Shown here in pieces: positions 32,992 to 40,745 of a stretch of 64,000 nucleotides of DNA (its first letter is position 1; each line of letters opens with the position of its first letter). Source of the DNA: Tropicibacter sp. R16_0 (GTDB lineage: Bacteria > Pseudomonadota > Alphaproteobacteria > Rhodobacterales > Rhodobacteraceae); NCBI RefSeq assembly GCF_017743935.1, contig NZ_JAGHRE010000003.1:124001-188000 (forward strand), in the 5' to 3' direction. Made by a program: the position numbers and the translations under genes. The notes beneath the pieces are model-generated. The model was not told where the DNA came from and did no database searches. It saw nothing but the letters and a program-made list of their open reading frames with translations.

Positions 32992-33285
32992 CTACCCGGT
33001 ATAGCCTTCAATGATGACCAGATCCCCGGTAGAGACAGGATCGCGAATGTCCTTGGCAGCTTGATAACCGATACTCTCATAACACTCGATCGCCTTTTCA
33101 TAGCTTTCGAATTCCAACACAACGGTGCGCGCGCGCGCATGACCTTCGCGAACCTGTTGCTCGCCGCCGCGCACCAGAAACTTGGCGCCATATTCGGCCA
33201 AGGGCGCGGCGTTTGCGGCGATGTAGTTCTTGTAGGTTTCCATATCGTCCACGTCGACGTGACCGATCCAATATCCTTTGGCCAT
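32992..33285 (-). CDS. DUF1330 protein
   Basis: A 97-residue ferredoxin-like alpha/beta protein. MAKGYWIGHVDVDDMETYKNYI and LEFESYEKAIECYESIGYQ match DUF1330, a dimeric alpha/beta-barrel group of unknown function. GGGAG precedes the ATG. It sits between pyrG and the TerB pair on the same strand. Confidence 0.88.
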   Translation of the reverse strand: MAKGYWIGHVDVDDMETYKNYIAANAAPLAEYGAKFLVRGGEQQVREGHARARTVVLEFESYEKAIECYESIGYQAAKDIRDPVSTGDLVIIEGYTG

Positions 33286-33407
33286 CTCAAGCTCCCTGAT
33301 GCAATCAGGCGCAGAGTGGCGTGAGGGTGTTCAAATGGCAACCGCTCATGTCCCATGGGACCGGGCGGTTCACGTGTTCAAACACTACTTGGGGGAAACC
33401 GAGGCGA

Positions 33408-33425
33408 CGGGGCGCGTGCGCCCCA
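33408..33425 (-). terminator. Possible pyrG terminator hairpin
   Basis: GGGGCGC (33409-33415) and GCGCCCC (33418-33424) form a short stem just past the pyrG stop. The minus strand then has TTTCCCCC a few bases on, so termination is only weakly supported. The rest of 33286-33407 shows nothing assignable. Confidence 0.4.
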
Positions 33426-33433
33426 TCAACGGG

Positions 33434-35077
33434 TTACACCAGACGCGATGTGTCCTTGGCTGCGCGGACAAAATCCGCGAACAGAGGATGCGGCGCAAAG
33501 GGTTTGGATTTCAGCTCGGGGTGGAACTGTACCCCGATGAACCACGGATGGTCTGCCCATTCCACAATCTCGGGCAGGCGGCCGTCGGGGGACATTCCCG
33601 AGAATTTCAGGCCAGCGGCTTCCAGCTTCTCGCGGTACTTGATGTCCACCTCATAGCGGTGGCGGTGACGCTCTTCGATGCCGGTGGTCCCGTAAACTTC
33701 GGCCACTTTCGAGCTTTCGGACAGAGCGGCGTCATAGGCCCCCAGGCGCATGGTCCCGCCCTTGTCGTCATCGGCTTTGCGCTGAACGGTGTGGTTGCCC
33801 TGCACCCATTCCTTGAGGTGATAGACCACCGGCTCGAACCGCTTCGCGCCTGCTTCGTGGTCGAATTCCTCGGACCCTGCGGTCTTGATGCCTGCCACGT
33901 TGCGCGCGGCCTCGATCACGGCCATCTGCATGCCCAGGCAGATGCCCAGGTAGGGGATCTTGCGTGTGCGGGCAAACTCGGCCGCTTTGATCTTGCCTTC
34001 TGTGCCACGTTCGCCAAAGCCGCCAGGCACGAGGATGGCGTGGAATCCTTCCAGATGCGGGGCCGCGTCGCTTTGGTCGAAGACTTCGGCATCCACCCAC
34101 GAGACGTTGACTTTGACCCGGTTGGCCATGCCGCCATGGGTCAGCGCCTCTTTGATCGACTTATACGCATCTTCAAGCTGCGTGTACTTGCCGACGATGG
34201 CGACGTTCACTTCACCATCGGTGTTGTGGATGCGATCCTTGACGTCGTTCCAGGTGGCCAGGTCGGGCTTGGGGGCGGGCGAGATGTTGAAGGCGTCCAG
34301 AACCGCCTGATCCAGACCCTGCTCGTGATAGGCCAGCGGCGCTTCATAGATGGAATTCAGGTCATACGCCGCCACAACGGCCTCTTTCCGGACATTACAG
34401 AAAAGCGCGATTTTCTCGCGTTCCTTGTCCGGGATCGGCTGTTCCGAGCGGCAGACCAGAATGTCGGGCGCGATGCCGATGGATTGCAGTTCCTTGACCG
34501 AGTGCTGGGTGGGTTTCGTCTTCAACTCACCCGAGGCCGCCAGATAGGGCAGCAGGGTCAGGTGCATGAAAATGCACTGGCCGCGGGGTTTGTCGTGGCT
34601 GAACTGGCGGATGGCTTCGAAAAACGGCAGGCCTTCGATGTCGCCAACGGTGCCGCCGATTTCGCAGAGCATGAAATCGACCTCATCCTCGCCGATCGAG
34701 ATGAAGTCCTTGATCTCGTTGGTGACATGGGGAACCACCTGAATGGTCTTGCCCAGGTAATCGCCGCGGCGTTCCTTTTCCAGCACGTTGGAATAGATCC
34801 GGCCGGATGAGACCGAGTCGGTTTTGCGGGCGGGCACACCGGTGAAGCGTTCGTAGTGGCCCAGGTCCAGGTCGGTCTCGGCGCCGTCATCGGTGACAAA
34901 AACCTCGCCATGCTCAAAGGGCGACATGGTACCGGGGTCGACGTTCAGATAGGGGTCCAGCTTGCGCAGACGGACCGAATAGCCACGCGCTTGCAGCAGC
35001 GATCCCAGGGCGGCGGACGCCAGACCCTTGCCAAGCGAAGATACAACACCGCCAGTGATGAAGATAAAACGCGCCAT
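33434..35077 (-). CDS. pyrG: CTP synthase
   Basis: A 547-residue enzyme making CTP from UTP, ATP and glutamine. It begins [19 protein letters not shown], the conserved synthetase start. The glutaminase half has its cysteine in [11 protein letters not shown] and the His-Glu in [12 protein letters not shown]. The [17 protein letters not shown] stretch is the usual glutaminase lid. The length is standard. Confidence 0.97.
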   Translation of the reverse strand: MARFIFITGGVVSSLGKGLASAALGSLLQARGYSVRLRKLDPYLNVDPGTMSPFEHGEVFVTDDGAETDLDLGHYERFTGVPARKTDSVSSGRIYSNVLEKERRGDYLGKTIQVVPHVTNEIKDFISIGEDEVDFMLCEIGGTVGDIEGLPFFEAIRQFSHDKPRGQCIFMHLTLLPYLAASGELKTKPTQHSVKELQSIGIAPDILVCRSEQPIPDKEREKIALFCNVRKEAVVAAYDLNSIYEAPLAYHEQGLDQAVLDAFNISPAPKPDLATWNDVKDRIHNTDGEVNVAIVGKYTQLEDAYKSIKEALTHGGMANRVKVNVSWVDAEVFDQSDAAPHLEGFHAILVPGGFGERGTEGKIKAAEFARTRKIPYLGICLGMQMAVIEAARNVAGIKTAGSEEFDHEAGAKRFEPVVYHLKEWVQGNHTVQRKADDDKGGTMRLGAYDAALSESSKVAEVYGTTGIEERHRHRYEVDIKYREKLEAAGLKFSGMSPDGRLPEIVEWADHPWFIGVQFHPELKSKPFAPHPLFADFVRAAKDTSRLV

Positions 35078-35196
35078 GAGTGTTCGGCTGCCCCCGTGAG
35101 TGGTCAAAATTCAGCTGCCCGGTGGCCTCGAACACGTGCTCAAAAACCACTGCATCACGGGACTTCACGTATAAAGGATTCGCGCGCCTAACGCAA

Positions 35197-35225
35197 GAGA
35201 ACCGCAAGATGCTGTTGCGGTTCTC
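35197..35225 (-). terminator. Hairpin between secG and pyrG
   Basis: GAGAACCGCAA and TTGCGGTTCTC form a perfect 11-bp stem with a 7-nt loop. It follows the secG stop by about 25 nt. No T-run is present on the minus strand, so read-through into pyrG is plausible. Confidence 0.6.
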
Positions 35226-35249
35226 ATCCAGAATTCAAGGTGTAGTGGT

Positions 35250-35612
35250 TCAGTCGGCTTTGGGAACCAGCGGTGCGTCGTCGCCTTGTGCGGGCGGCAA
35301 CAGGTCGGATCCTGCCGGAACATCAGGTGTGCTCTGCTCGGATGCAGGGGCCGGAACGCCCAGACGGTCGATGACCGACGAGCCTGCGGATTTTTGCGCG
35401 GCCAGAATGGTCAGCGTGATCGAGGTCACGATGAAGGCCGCCGCCAGAATCCAGGTCAGCTTGCCAAGCGCCGTGGCCGCTGCGCGACCCGAAACGGCAC
35501 CGCCGCCACCGCCGCCCATGCCCAGGCCTCCACCCTCGGACCGCTGCATCAGAACGACGGCGATCAGGCCGAGAGCCAAGAGAAGGTGAATGATGAGGAC
35601 GACGTTTTCCAT
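35250..35612 (-). CDS. secG: Protein-export membrane protein SecG
   Basis: A 120-residue SecG, the small SecYEG subunit. The ATG at 35612 gives the family start MENVVLIIHLLLALGLIAVVLMQRSEGGGLGMGGG, with two helices (about 3-20 and 53-71) around the glycine-rich loop. A proline/alanine/aspartate-rich tail of about 45 residues extends past the second helix, as often in alphaproteobacteria. Confidence 0.94.
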   Translation of the reverse strand: MENVVLIIHLLLALGLIAVVLMQRSEGGGLGMGGGGGGAVSGRAAATALGKLTWILAAAFIVTSITLTILAAQKSAGSSVIDRLGVPAPASEQSTPDVPAGSDLLPPAQGDDAPLVPKAD

Positions 35613-35754
35613 AGAGACCCTGCAGAGCGTGGTATGTACCGCGCGGTATGTAGGCAAGTTTGCGGTCAGGGGCAAGGGAGGAGTTTGCCATCACGTGGCG
35701 TGATGAGCCGTATCACGGATTTGACACTGGACTTGGGACGACGGTGGTTCAATC

Positions 35755-36378
35755 ATGCGACCCATGCCACATGATGATCACGACCACCCGCACGCCCTGT
35801 TGCCGCCCGAGCCCGCCTTGCGGGTCAAGGCGCTGGAAACGATTCTCACCCGCAAGGGGCTGATTGACCCCGCCGCGCTGGATGAGTTGATCGACACCTA
35901 TGAGAACCGCATCGGTCCAAAGAACGGTGCGCGCGTTGTTGCGCGGGCCTGGACGGACCCAGCGTTCAAGGCCGCGTTGCTGGCGGATGCCACGCCGGTG
36001 GTGGCTGATCTGGGCTACTATGGCCGTCAGGGCGAACACATGGTGGTGGTCGAAAATACACCTGTGCAACACAATATGGTCGTGTGTACCTTGTGCAGCT
36101 GTTACCCGTGGCCTTTGCTCGGCATCCCGCCGGGCTGGTACAAATCCGACGCCTACCGCGCCCGGGCCGTGCGCGAGCCGCGCAAGGTGTTGGCGGATTT
36201 TGGAGTAAGCCTGCCTGAGGGCACATCTGTGCGGGTTTGGGATTCGACGGCCGAGGTGCGCTATCTGGTGCTGCCGATGCGCCCCGACGGAACCGAGGGC
36301 CTGTCCGAGGATGAACTGGCCGCGCTTGTGACCCGCGACAGCATGATCGGCACCGGCCTGGCAGAGGTGCCGTCATGA
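35755..36378 (+). CDS. nthA: Nitrile hydratase alpha subunit, cobalt type
   Basis: A 207-residue subunit. The metal-binding claw is CTLCSC at residues 111-116, with threonine at position 2, which marks the cobalt type (the iron type has serine). Preceding sequence [13 protein letters not shown] and following [15 protein letters not shown] match the family. The start is the ATG at 35755 (a second ATG lies at 35764). It overlaps nthB by 4 nt. It is divergent from secG. Confidence 0.95.
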   Translation: MRPMPHDDHDHPHALLPPEPALRVKALETILTRKGLIDPAALDELIDTYENRIGPKNGARVVARAWTDPAFKAALLADATPVVADLGYYGRQGEHMVVVENTPVQHNMVVCTLCSCYPWPLLGIPPGWYKSDAYRARAVREPRKVLADFGVSLPEGTSVRVWDSTAEVRYLVLPMRPDGTEGLSEDELAALVTRDSMIGTGLAEVPS

Positions 36379-37052
36379 GTCGCGTGCATGATATGGGCGG
36401 GCGGTTCGGCGACGGGCCGGTGGTGCCCGAGGGTGAAGACGCGCCAGTGTTTGAGAAGGATTGGCATGCGCGGGCGCTGGCGGTGACGCTGGCCTCGGGC
36501 GCTTTGGGAAAGTGGAACATCGACGTCTCGCGCCATGCGCGTGAGCGGCTGTCGCCCAAGGACTACACGCGGTTCAGCTACTACGAGAAATGGATCTCGG
36601 GGCTTGCGGATCTGTTGGTGGAAACTGGCGTGCTGACGCTGGAGGACCTGAAGGGAGAGGGCGGGGATGCCCCGCATCCCTTGGCGCATAAGGCGATGAC
36701 GGCCGAGGCTGTGCCGGGTGTCCTGGCCAAGGGCGGCCCGGCGGATCGTCCGTCGAATGTGGCTCCGGCCTTTGTCGTGGGGCAGGCGGTGCGAACGGCG
36801 CGTCCTGCCGCCAATCGGCTGGTGAACGGCGGGCACACACGCTTGCCTGCCTATGCCCAAGGGGCCGTTGGGCGAGTGCTGCTGATGCATGGGGCCCATG
36901 TTCTGCCCGACAGCAACGCGCACGGACTGGGAGAAGCCCCCGAGCCGCTCTATGCGGTGGTGTTCCCGGCAACTGAGCTTTGGGCCGACGCGGAAAGCCC
37001 GGATGACGAGGTGGTGTTGGACCTGTGGCAAAGCTATCTGGAGTCGGCATGA
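36375..37052 (+). CDS. nthB: Nitrile hydratase beta subunit
   Basis: A 225-residue subunit starting [15 protein letters not shown], the family's opening. The [15 protein letters not shown] helix and the SH3-like C-terminus ([35 protein letters not shown]) contact the alpha subunit around the metal site. The start overlaps nthA and the end overlaps the activator gene, so all three are coupled. Confidence 0.95.
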   Translation: MSRVHDMGGRFGDGPVVPEGEDAPVFEKDWHARALAVTLASGALGKWNIDVSRHARERLSPKDYTRFSYYEKWISGLADLLVETGVLTLEDLKGEGGDAPHPLAHKAMTAEAVPGVLAKGGPADRPSNVAPAFVVGQAVRTARPAANRLVNGGHTRLPAYAQGAVGRVLLMHGAHVLPDSNAHGLGEAPEPLYAVVFPATELWADAESPDDEVVLDLWQSYLESA

Positions 37053-37381
37053 GCGATTGTGTCGAACATAGCGCGCCCGAGCCGGTTTTTGCCGAGCCAT
37101 GGCACGCGCAGGTTTTTGCTCTGACGGTGCATCTGAACGAGACTGGTCGGTTTGCCTGGCCCGACTGGGCGGAACGGTTTTCCGCCACCTTGAAACGCCA
37201 TGGATTGTCGCGCGAGTTGGATGGAGGCGATGATTACTTCCACGCCTGGCTGGAAACGCTGGAGGCGGTTCTGGACGAAGATGGCGGGGCGTTGAAGGGC
37301 GAGGTGTCCCCGATCAAAGAGGCTTGGGAAGAGGCCTATCTGACCACGCCGCATGGGGCACCGGTCTCGCTGGACGTCTAA
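37049..37381 (+). CDS. Nitrile hydratase activator / cobalt metallochaperone
   Basis: A 110-residue protein. The ATG at 37049 overlaps the nthB stop (ATGA). FAEPWHAQVFALTVHLNETGRFAW and YFHAWLETLEAVL are the signature of nitrile hydratase accessory proteins, related to the N-terminal half of the beta subunit. They escort the alpha subunit and help insert cobalt and oxidise the claw cysteines. A terminator follows. Confidence 0.9.
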   Translation: MSDCVEHSAPEPVFAEPWHAQVFALTVHLNETGRFAWPDWAERFSATLKRHGLSRELDGGDDYFHAWLETLEAVLDEDGGALKGEVSPIKEAWEEAYLTTPHGAPVSLDV

Positions 37382-37423
37382 GCGGGTGCGCGCTGCCCGC
37401 CCCATCGAGGGGCAAACACCGCG

Positions 37424-37442
37424 GCGTGGCCAGAGGCCACGC
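37424..37442. terminator. Hairpin after the nitrile hydratase operon
   Basis: GCGTGGCC (37424-37431) and GGCCACGC (37435-37442) form a perfect 8-bp stem with a 3-nt loop, between the convergent activator and hutD-like genes. No T-run is evident on either strand. Confidence 0.6.
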
Positions 37443-37450
37443 GGGCGTGC

Positions 37451-37978
37451 TCAGAACGTCACACAGATGATCTGGGTTTGGTCAGGGATGTAGATGTCGC
37501 CACCTGTGATCCAGGCGGTGTCACCTGGGAGAAGGGTCGTTCCGCTCAATTCGACCGTTCCGTCGAGGCAATGAATAGCATGATCTGTTGGCGCAAGCTT
37601 CAGTGTTTGCGGCCCTTCGTAAAGCCGTACGGATGGTCTGACATGCTGTGGATCGAAAATGAGGTTGAAGTTTCGGACCGGCCCGTCGATCAGGCACCCG
37701 GTCACTGGTAGATCCCCGGCAAAGGCAAGCGGTTGATAGGGCTGCGCGCTCAGCGTCGTGTCATCCGCGTGCAGGGTCATCCCGTTCCCCTCTATCACTG
37801 TCAGGATCCTGGACAGGCCCGCAAAGCACGAAAATGGACCGTCCCGATCCACATCCGCGATGCTCAGACGCCAGTGCATGTCATCTTTGCTTGAGTGGCT
37901 GACAATCTCGCGTGTGAGGCCGCCACCGTTCTTCCACGGCGTGGGCAAGAGATCTGCCGCCTTTATGACGCGTGTCAT
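37451..37978 (-). CDS. HutD/Ves family protein
   Basis: A 175-residue cupin-like protein. It starts VIKAADLLPTPWKNGGGLTREI, a hallmark of the HutD/Ves family, and keeps WRLSIADVDRDGPFSCFAG and GPVRNFNLIFD. HutD is often carried with histidine-utilisation genes, but none is in this window, so the name reflects family only. Function unknown. Confidence 0.88.
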   Translation of the reverse strand: MTRVIKAADLLPTPWKNGGGLTREIVSHSSKDDMHWRLSIADVDRDGPFSCFAGLSRILTVIEGNGMTLHADDTTLSAQPYQPLAFAGDLPVTGCLIDGPVRNFNLIFDPQHVRPSVRLYEGPQTLKLAPTDHAIHCLDGTVELSGTTLLPGDTAWITGGDIYIPDQTQIICVTF

Positions 37979-37987
37979 CCGCCGGGG

Positions 37988-38209
37988 TCAGTCGCGGGAC
38001 CGGGGCCGCGAGGTCAGCCCAGCTTTTTGCAGGAACCGACGCAAACCGGTGCGGGTGGGCAGGGCCAGGCGCGGCACGCGCAACCGGGGTTTGCCAGCCA
38101 GCCGGTTGAATTCGTGCACGTCGATGATCTTTTCGGCACAGCCGCAGCCTTCGCCAAGGCCGACTTTAGTGTAGTAGAACTGTTCGAAGTTTTGTTCAGG
38201 CTTACTCAT
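37988..38209 (-). CDS. Small basic protein with GCGC motif, unknown function
   Basis: A 73-residue protein. The ATG at 38209 lies inside the stop region of the preceding gene (8-nt overlap). It opens MSKPEQNFEQFYYTKVGLGEGCGCAEKIID, with a Gly-Cys-Gly-Cys pair, and its C-terminal half is strongly basic (RLRVPRLALPTRTGLRRFL). No domain is recognised. Translational coupling is the main support for it being real. Confidence 0.5.
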   Translation of the reverse strand: MSKPEQNFEQFYYTKVGLGEGCGCAEKIIDVHEFNRLAGKPRLRVPRLALPTRTGLRRFLQKAGLTSRPRSRD

Positions 38210-38597
38210 CCACATCGTCCACATCGCTCTGACCGGCCAGTTGGCGCCGGACGTGGCTCCAGCTTAGACCGATTCCCAGAACGATGGACAGGGCCAGGAT
38301 GCCCAGCCAGACCTGCACATTCTTGTTATCGAGCTGCAGCAGGCCGAAATCATACAGCACCCACAGCAGGGCGGCGACCACGGCCGTGACCAGAACCATG
38401 CCAAAGCCACCGATCGAGCGCAGGGTGGCGCGGATGTAGATGATGTAACCGATGGTCAGCAGCAGCCCCAACAGAACCGCCACGGACAAATGCGCCTGGT
38501 AATTCTCGATGGTCCAGCGGACATAGTTCCAGTCCGTTGGATTATAGGTCAGCGTCAGCAGCGCGAACGCAAACAGCCATCGCAGAAACATGCCCAT
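38202..38597 (-). CDS. DUF6524 family membrane protein
   Basis: A 131-residue protein with four predicted helices at about residues 3-17, 37-56, 62-82 and 92-112. MGMFLRWLFAFALLTLTYNPTDWNY and IIYIRATLRSIGGFGM match the Rhodobacterales DUF6524 group. Function unknown. It is divergent from purA. Confidence 0.85.
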   Translation of the reverse strand: MGMFLRWLFAFALLTLTYNPTDWNYVRWTIENYQAHLSVAVLLGLLLTIGYIIYIRATLRSIGGFGMVLVTAVVAALLWVLYDFGLLQLDNKNVQVWLGILALSIVLGIGLSWSHVRRQLAGQSDVDDVDE

Positions 38598-38754
38598 AAA
38601 AAATCACCGCCACATCTTTTTTGCCGCGCAGAATCGCTGAAACGGACGCAGCTGTCCAGTGTTTCGACGACCCTGCGGCGAATTTGCGGTTTCACTGTTG
38701 CATGTGCCTCTGTATATGAACGCGGGTTTGATACTTCGCAGCAAAGGACCGGAT

Positions 38755-40050
38755 ATGGCCAATGTCGTAGTAGTCGGCGCCCAGTGGGGCGACGAGGGTA
38801 AGGGCAAGATCGTGGATTGGCTCAGCGAACGCGCTGACGTGATCGCGCGTTTCCAGGGCGGCCACAACGCCGGCCATACCCTTGTAATCGACAGCAAGGT
38901 CTACAAGCTGCACGCTTTGCCGTCCGGCGTTGTGCGTGGCGGAAAGTTGAGCGTGATCGGCAATGGTGTGGTGCTTGATCCCTGGCATCTGATCAAGGAA
39001 ATCGAGACCGTGCAGGCGCAGGGTGTCGAGATCACGCCCGAGACGCTGATGATTGCCGAGAACACGCCGCTGATTCTGCCGATCCATGGCGAGTTGGACC
39101 GCGCGCGTGAAGAAGCGGCCTCGAAAGGCACCAAGATCGGCACCACCGGTCGCGGCATCGGCCCGTGCTACGAAGACAAAGTGGGCCGTCGTGCGGTACG
39201 CGTGGCTGATCTCGCAGATGAAGCGACGCTCGAGGCGCGCGTGGACCGTGCGCTGCAGCACCATGATCCTCTGCGCAAAGGCCTGGGGATTGAGGCCGTG
39301 GATCGCGATGCGCTGATCGCGCAACTCAAGGAAATCGCACCGAAAATCCTGCCGTTTGCGGCGCCGGTTTGGAAGGTGCTGAACGAAAAGCGCAAGGCAG
39401 GCAAGCGGATCCTGTTCGAAGGGGCGCAAGGCGCGCTCTTGGACATTGACTTTGGCACTTATCCGTTTGTGACCTCGTCCAACGTGATCGCGGGACAGTC
39501 GGCGACCGGTGTGGGCATCGGCCCGAACTCGATCGACTTTGTTCTGGGCATCGTCAAAGCCTATACCACCCGCGTGGGTGAGGGACCGTTCCCGACCGAG
39601 CTGCATGATGATGACGGGCAGCGCCTGGGCGAACGCGGGCACGAGTTCGGCACCACCACCGGCCGCAAGCGTCGGTGTGGCTGGTTCGACGCGGCTCTGC
39701 TGCGCCAGACCTGTGCCACCAGCGGCGTCAGCGGCATTGCCCTGACCAAGCTCGACGTTCTGGATGGGTTCGAGACGCTGAAAATCTGCGTCGGCTATGA
39801 TCTGGATGGTGAACGTCTGGATTATCTGCCGACCGCAGCGGATCAGCAGGCGCGTTGCACACCGATCTACGAAGAAATGCCGGGCTGGAGCGAATCCACC
39901 GAAGGCGCGCGCAGCTGGGCCGAGCTGCCTGCAAACGCGATCAAATACGTGCGTCGGGTCGAAGAGTTGATCGACTGCCCTGTTGCGCTACTGTCTACCT
40001 CGCCCGAACGTGAGGACACCATTCTTGTCACGGACCCCTTTGCAGACTGA
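38755..40050 (+). CDS. purA: Adenylosuccinate synthase
   Basis: A 431-residue purine-biosynthesis enzyme that joins IMP and aspartate with GTP. It opens [22 protein letters not shown] (phosphate loop) with QGGHNAGHT just after. [27 protein letters not shown] and [13 protein letters not shown] are all intact. AAAGGA precedes the ATG. It overlaps the DUF2842 gene by one base. Confidence 0.97.
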   Translation: MANVVVVGAQWGDEGKGKIVDWLSERADVIARFQGGHNAGHTLVIDSKVYKLHALPSGVVRGGKLSVIGNGVVLDPWHLIKEIETVQAQGVEITPETLMIAENTPLILPIHGELDRAREEAASKGTKIGTTGRGIGPCYEDKVGRRAVRVADLADEATLEARVDRALQHHDPLRKGLGIEAVDRDALIAQLKEIAPKILPFAAPVWKVLNEKRKAGKRILFEGAQGALLDIDFGTYPFVTSSNVIAGQSATGVGIGPNSIDFVLGIVKAYTTRVGEGPFPTELHDDDGQRLGERGHEFGTTTGRKRRCGWFDAALLRQTCATSGVSGIALTKLDVLDGFETLKICVGYDLDGERLDYLPTAADQQARCTPIYEEMPGWSESTEGARSWAELPANAIKYVRRVEELIDCPVALLSTSPEREDTILVTDPFAD

Positions 40051-40301
40051 TGACTGATCAAAAGAAACCCGGATTAAGCTACAAGGCCCGCCGCAGATGG
40101 GCTTTGGTCATCCTTTTGCTGGGGATGCCGATCTACATCATCATGGTGGTGTTCATACTGAGCTTGCTGAATCGCCCACCGATCTGGTTGGAACTGCTGG
40201 TCTACATTGGCTTGGGGATTGCCTGGGTTTTGCCGTTCAAGGCGGTGTTCCGTGGGGTTGGACAAGCGGATCCTGATGCAACAGATGATCGCAACGCGTG
40301 A
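40050..40301 (+). CDS. DUF2842 membrane protein
   Basis: An 83-residue protein with two helices (about 18-40 and 45-66), starting [25 protein letters not shown]. It matches DUF2842, a small alphaproteobacterial membrane protein of unknown function often found after purA. Its ATG overlaps the purA stop (TGATG). Confidence 0.85.
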   Translation: MTDQKKPGLSYKARRRWALVILLLGMPIYIIMVVFILSLLNRPPIWLELLVYIGLGIAWVLPFKAVFRGVGQADPDATDDRNA

Positions 40302-40317
40302 GTTTGGCGCGTTGATC

Positions 40318-40352
40318 CCCAAAAGGCACCTGATGATCAGGTGCCTTTTTTC
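40318..40352 (+). terminator. Rho-independent terminator after purA-DUF2842
   Basis: AAAAGGCACCTGA and TCAGGTGCCTTTTTT arms form a perfect stem with a short loop (about 40321-40351), ending in a T-run. It can serve plus-strand transcription. Confidence 0.92.
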
Positions 40353-40396
40353 GTTTGAAGCGAAGCGCTTAAATCCTGCTGTCACACGCAGCACAG

Positions 40397-40569
40397 GGGG
40401 GCTCCCGCACCCGGGCGATCCTGACTGCGTCAGCACCGCCAACGGCCTTGGGCCGGGCGCCTCGCTTGTCGCTCGGCGCGGTCGCGCCCAGATCCAACCG
40501 CCGAGCGTAGCGAGGCCCTGCCCAACGGGAGGAGGTGTCCCGTAAGGGGCATCGACGACGGGCGGGAGG
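40397..40569 (-). repeat. Dispersed intergenic repeat, copy 3 (long version B)
   Basis: The core CTCCCGCCCGTCGTCG lies on the minus strand (40553-40568). Its small hairpin and CTCCTCCCGTTGGG follow, then a GC-rich tail of about 120 bp with the motif GCCGAGCGACAAGCGAG. That tail is shared almost base for base with copy 5. It is between convergent gene ends, after a terminator. Confidence 0.82.
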
Positions 40570-40694
40570 GCTTGCGAGCAAAGTGGCTTGGATGCGTTGG
40601 TTTCTGCGTTTTGTGGATTTGCGGAGAGTGGTGCTCGAAAAGCTTGATCGGTTTGGATGAAAATCCAGCGTGGTACTTGCTGGGAATGAAAAAA

Positions 40695-40732
40695 TGCAAA
40701 GGGCGCTGCTAAAATGAGCAGCGCTCTTTGCA
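40695..40732 (-). terminator. Terminator of the acidic-protein gene
   Basis: TGCAAAGGGCGCTGCT (40695-40710) and AGCAGCGCTCTTTGCA (40717-40732) form a 16-bp stem with one mismatch and a 6-nt loop. On the minus strand TTTTTCATTCC follows. Confidence 0.88.
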
Positions 40733-40745
40733 AATTTTCAGGGCT

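Noticed and set aside
40397-40569. Repeat copies as a possible insertion sequence or CRISPR
   Set aside because: No transposase, no terminal inverted repeats with target duplication visible, no regular spacing. They are single dispersed intergenic copies.
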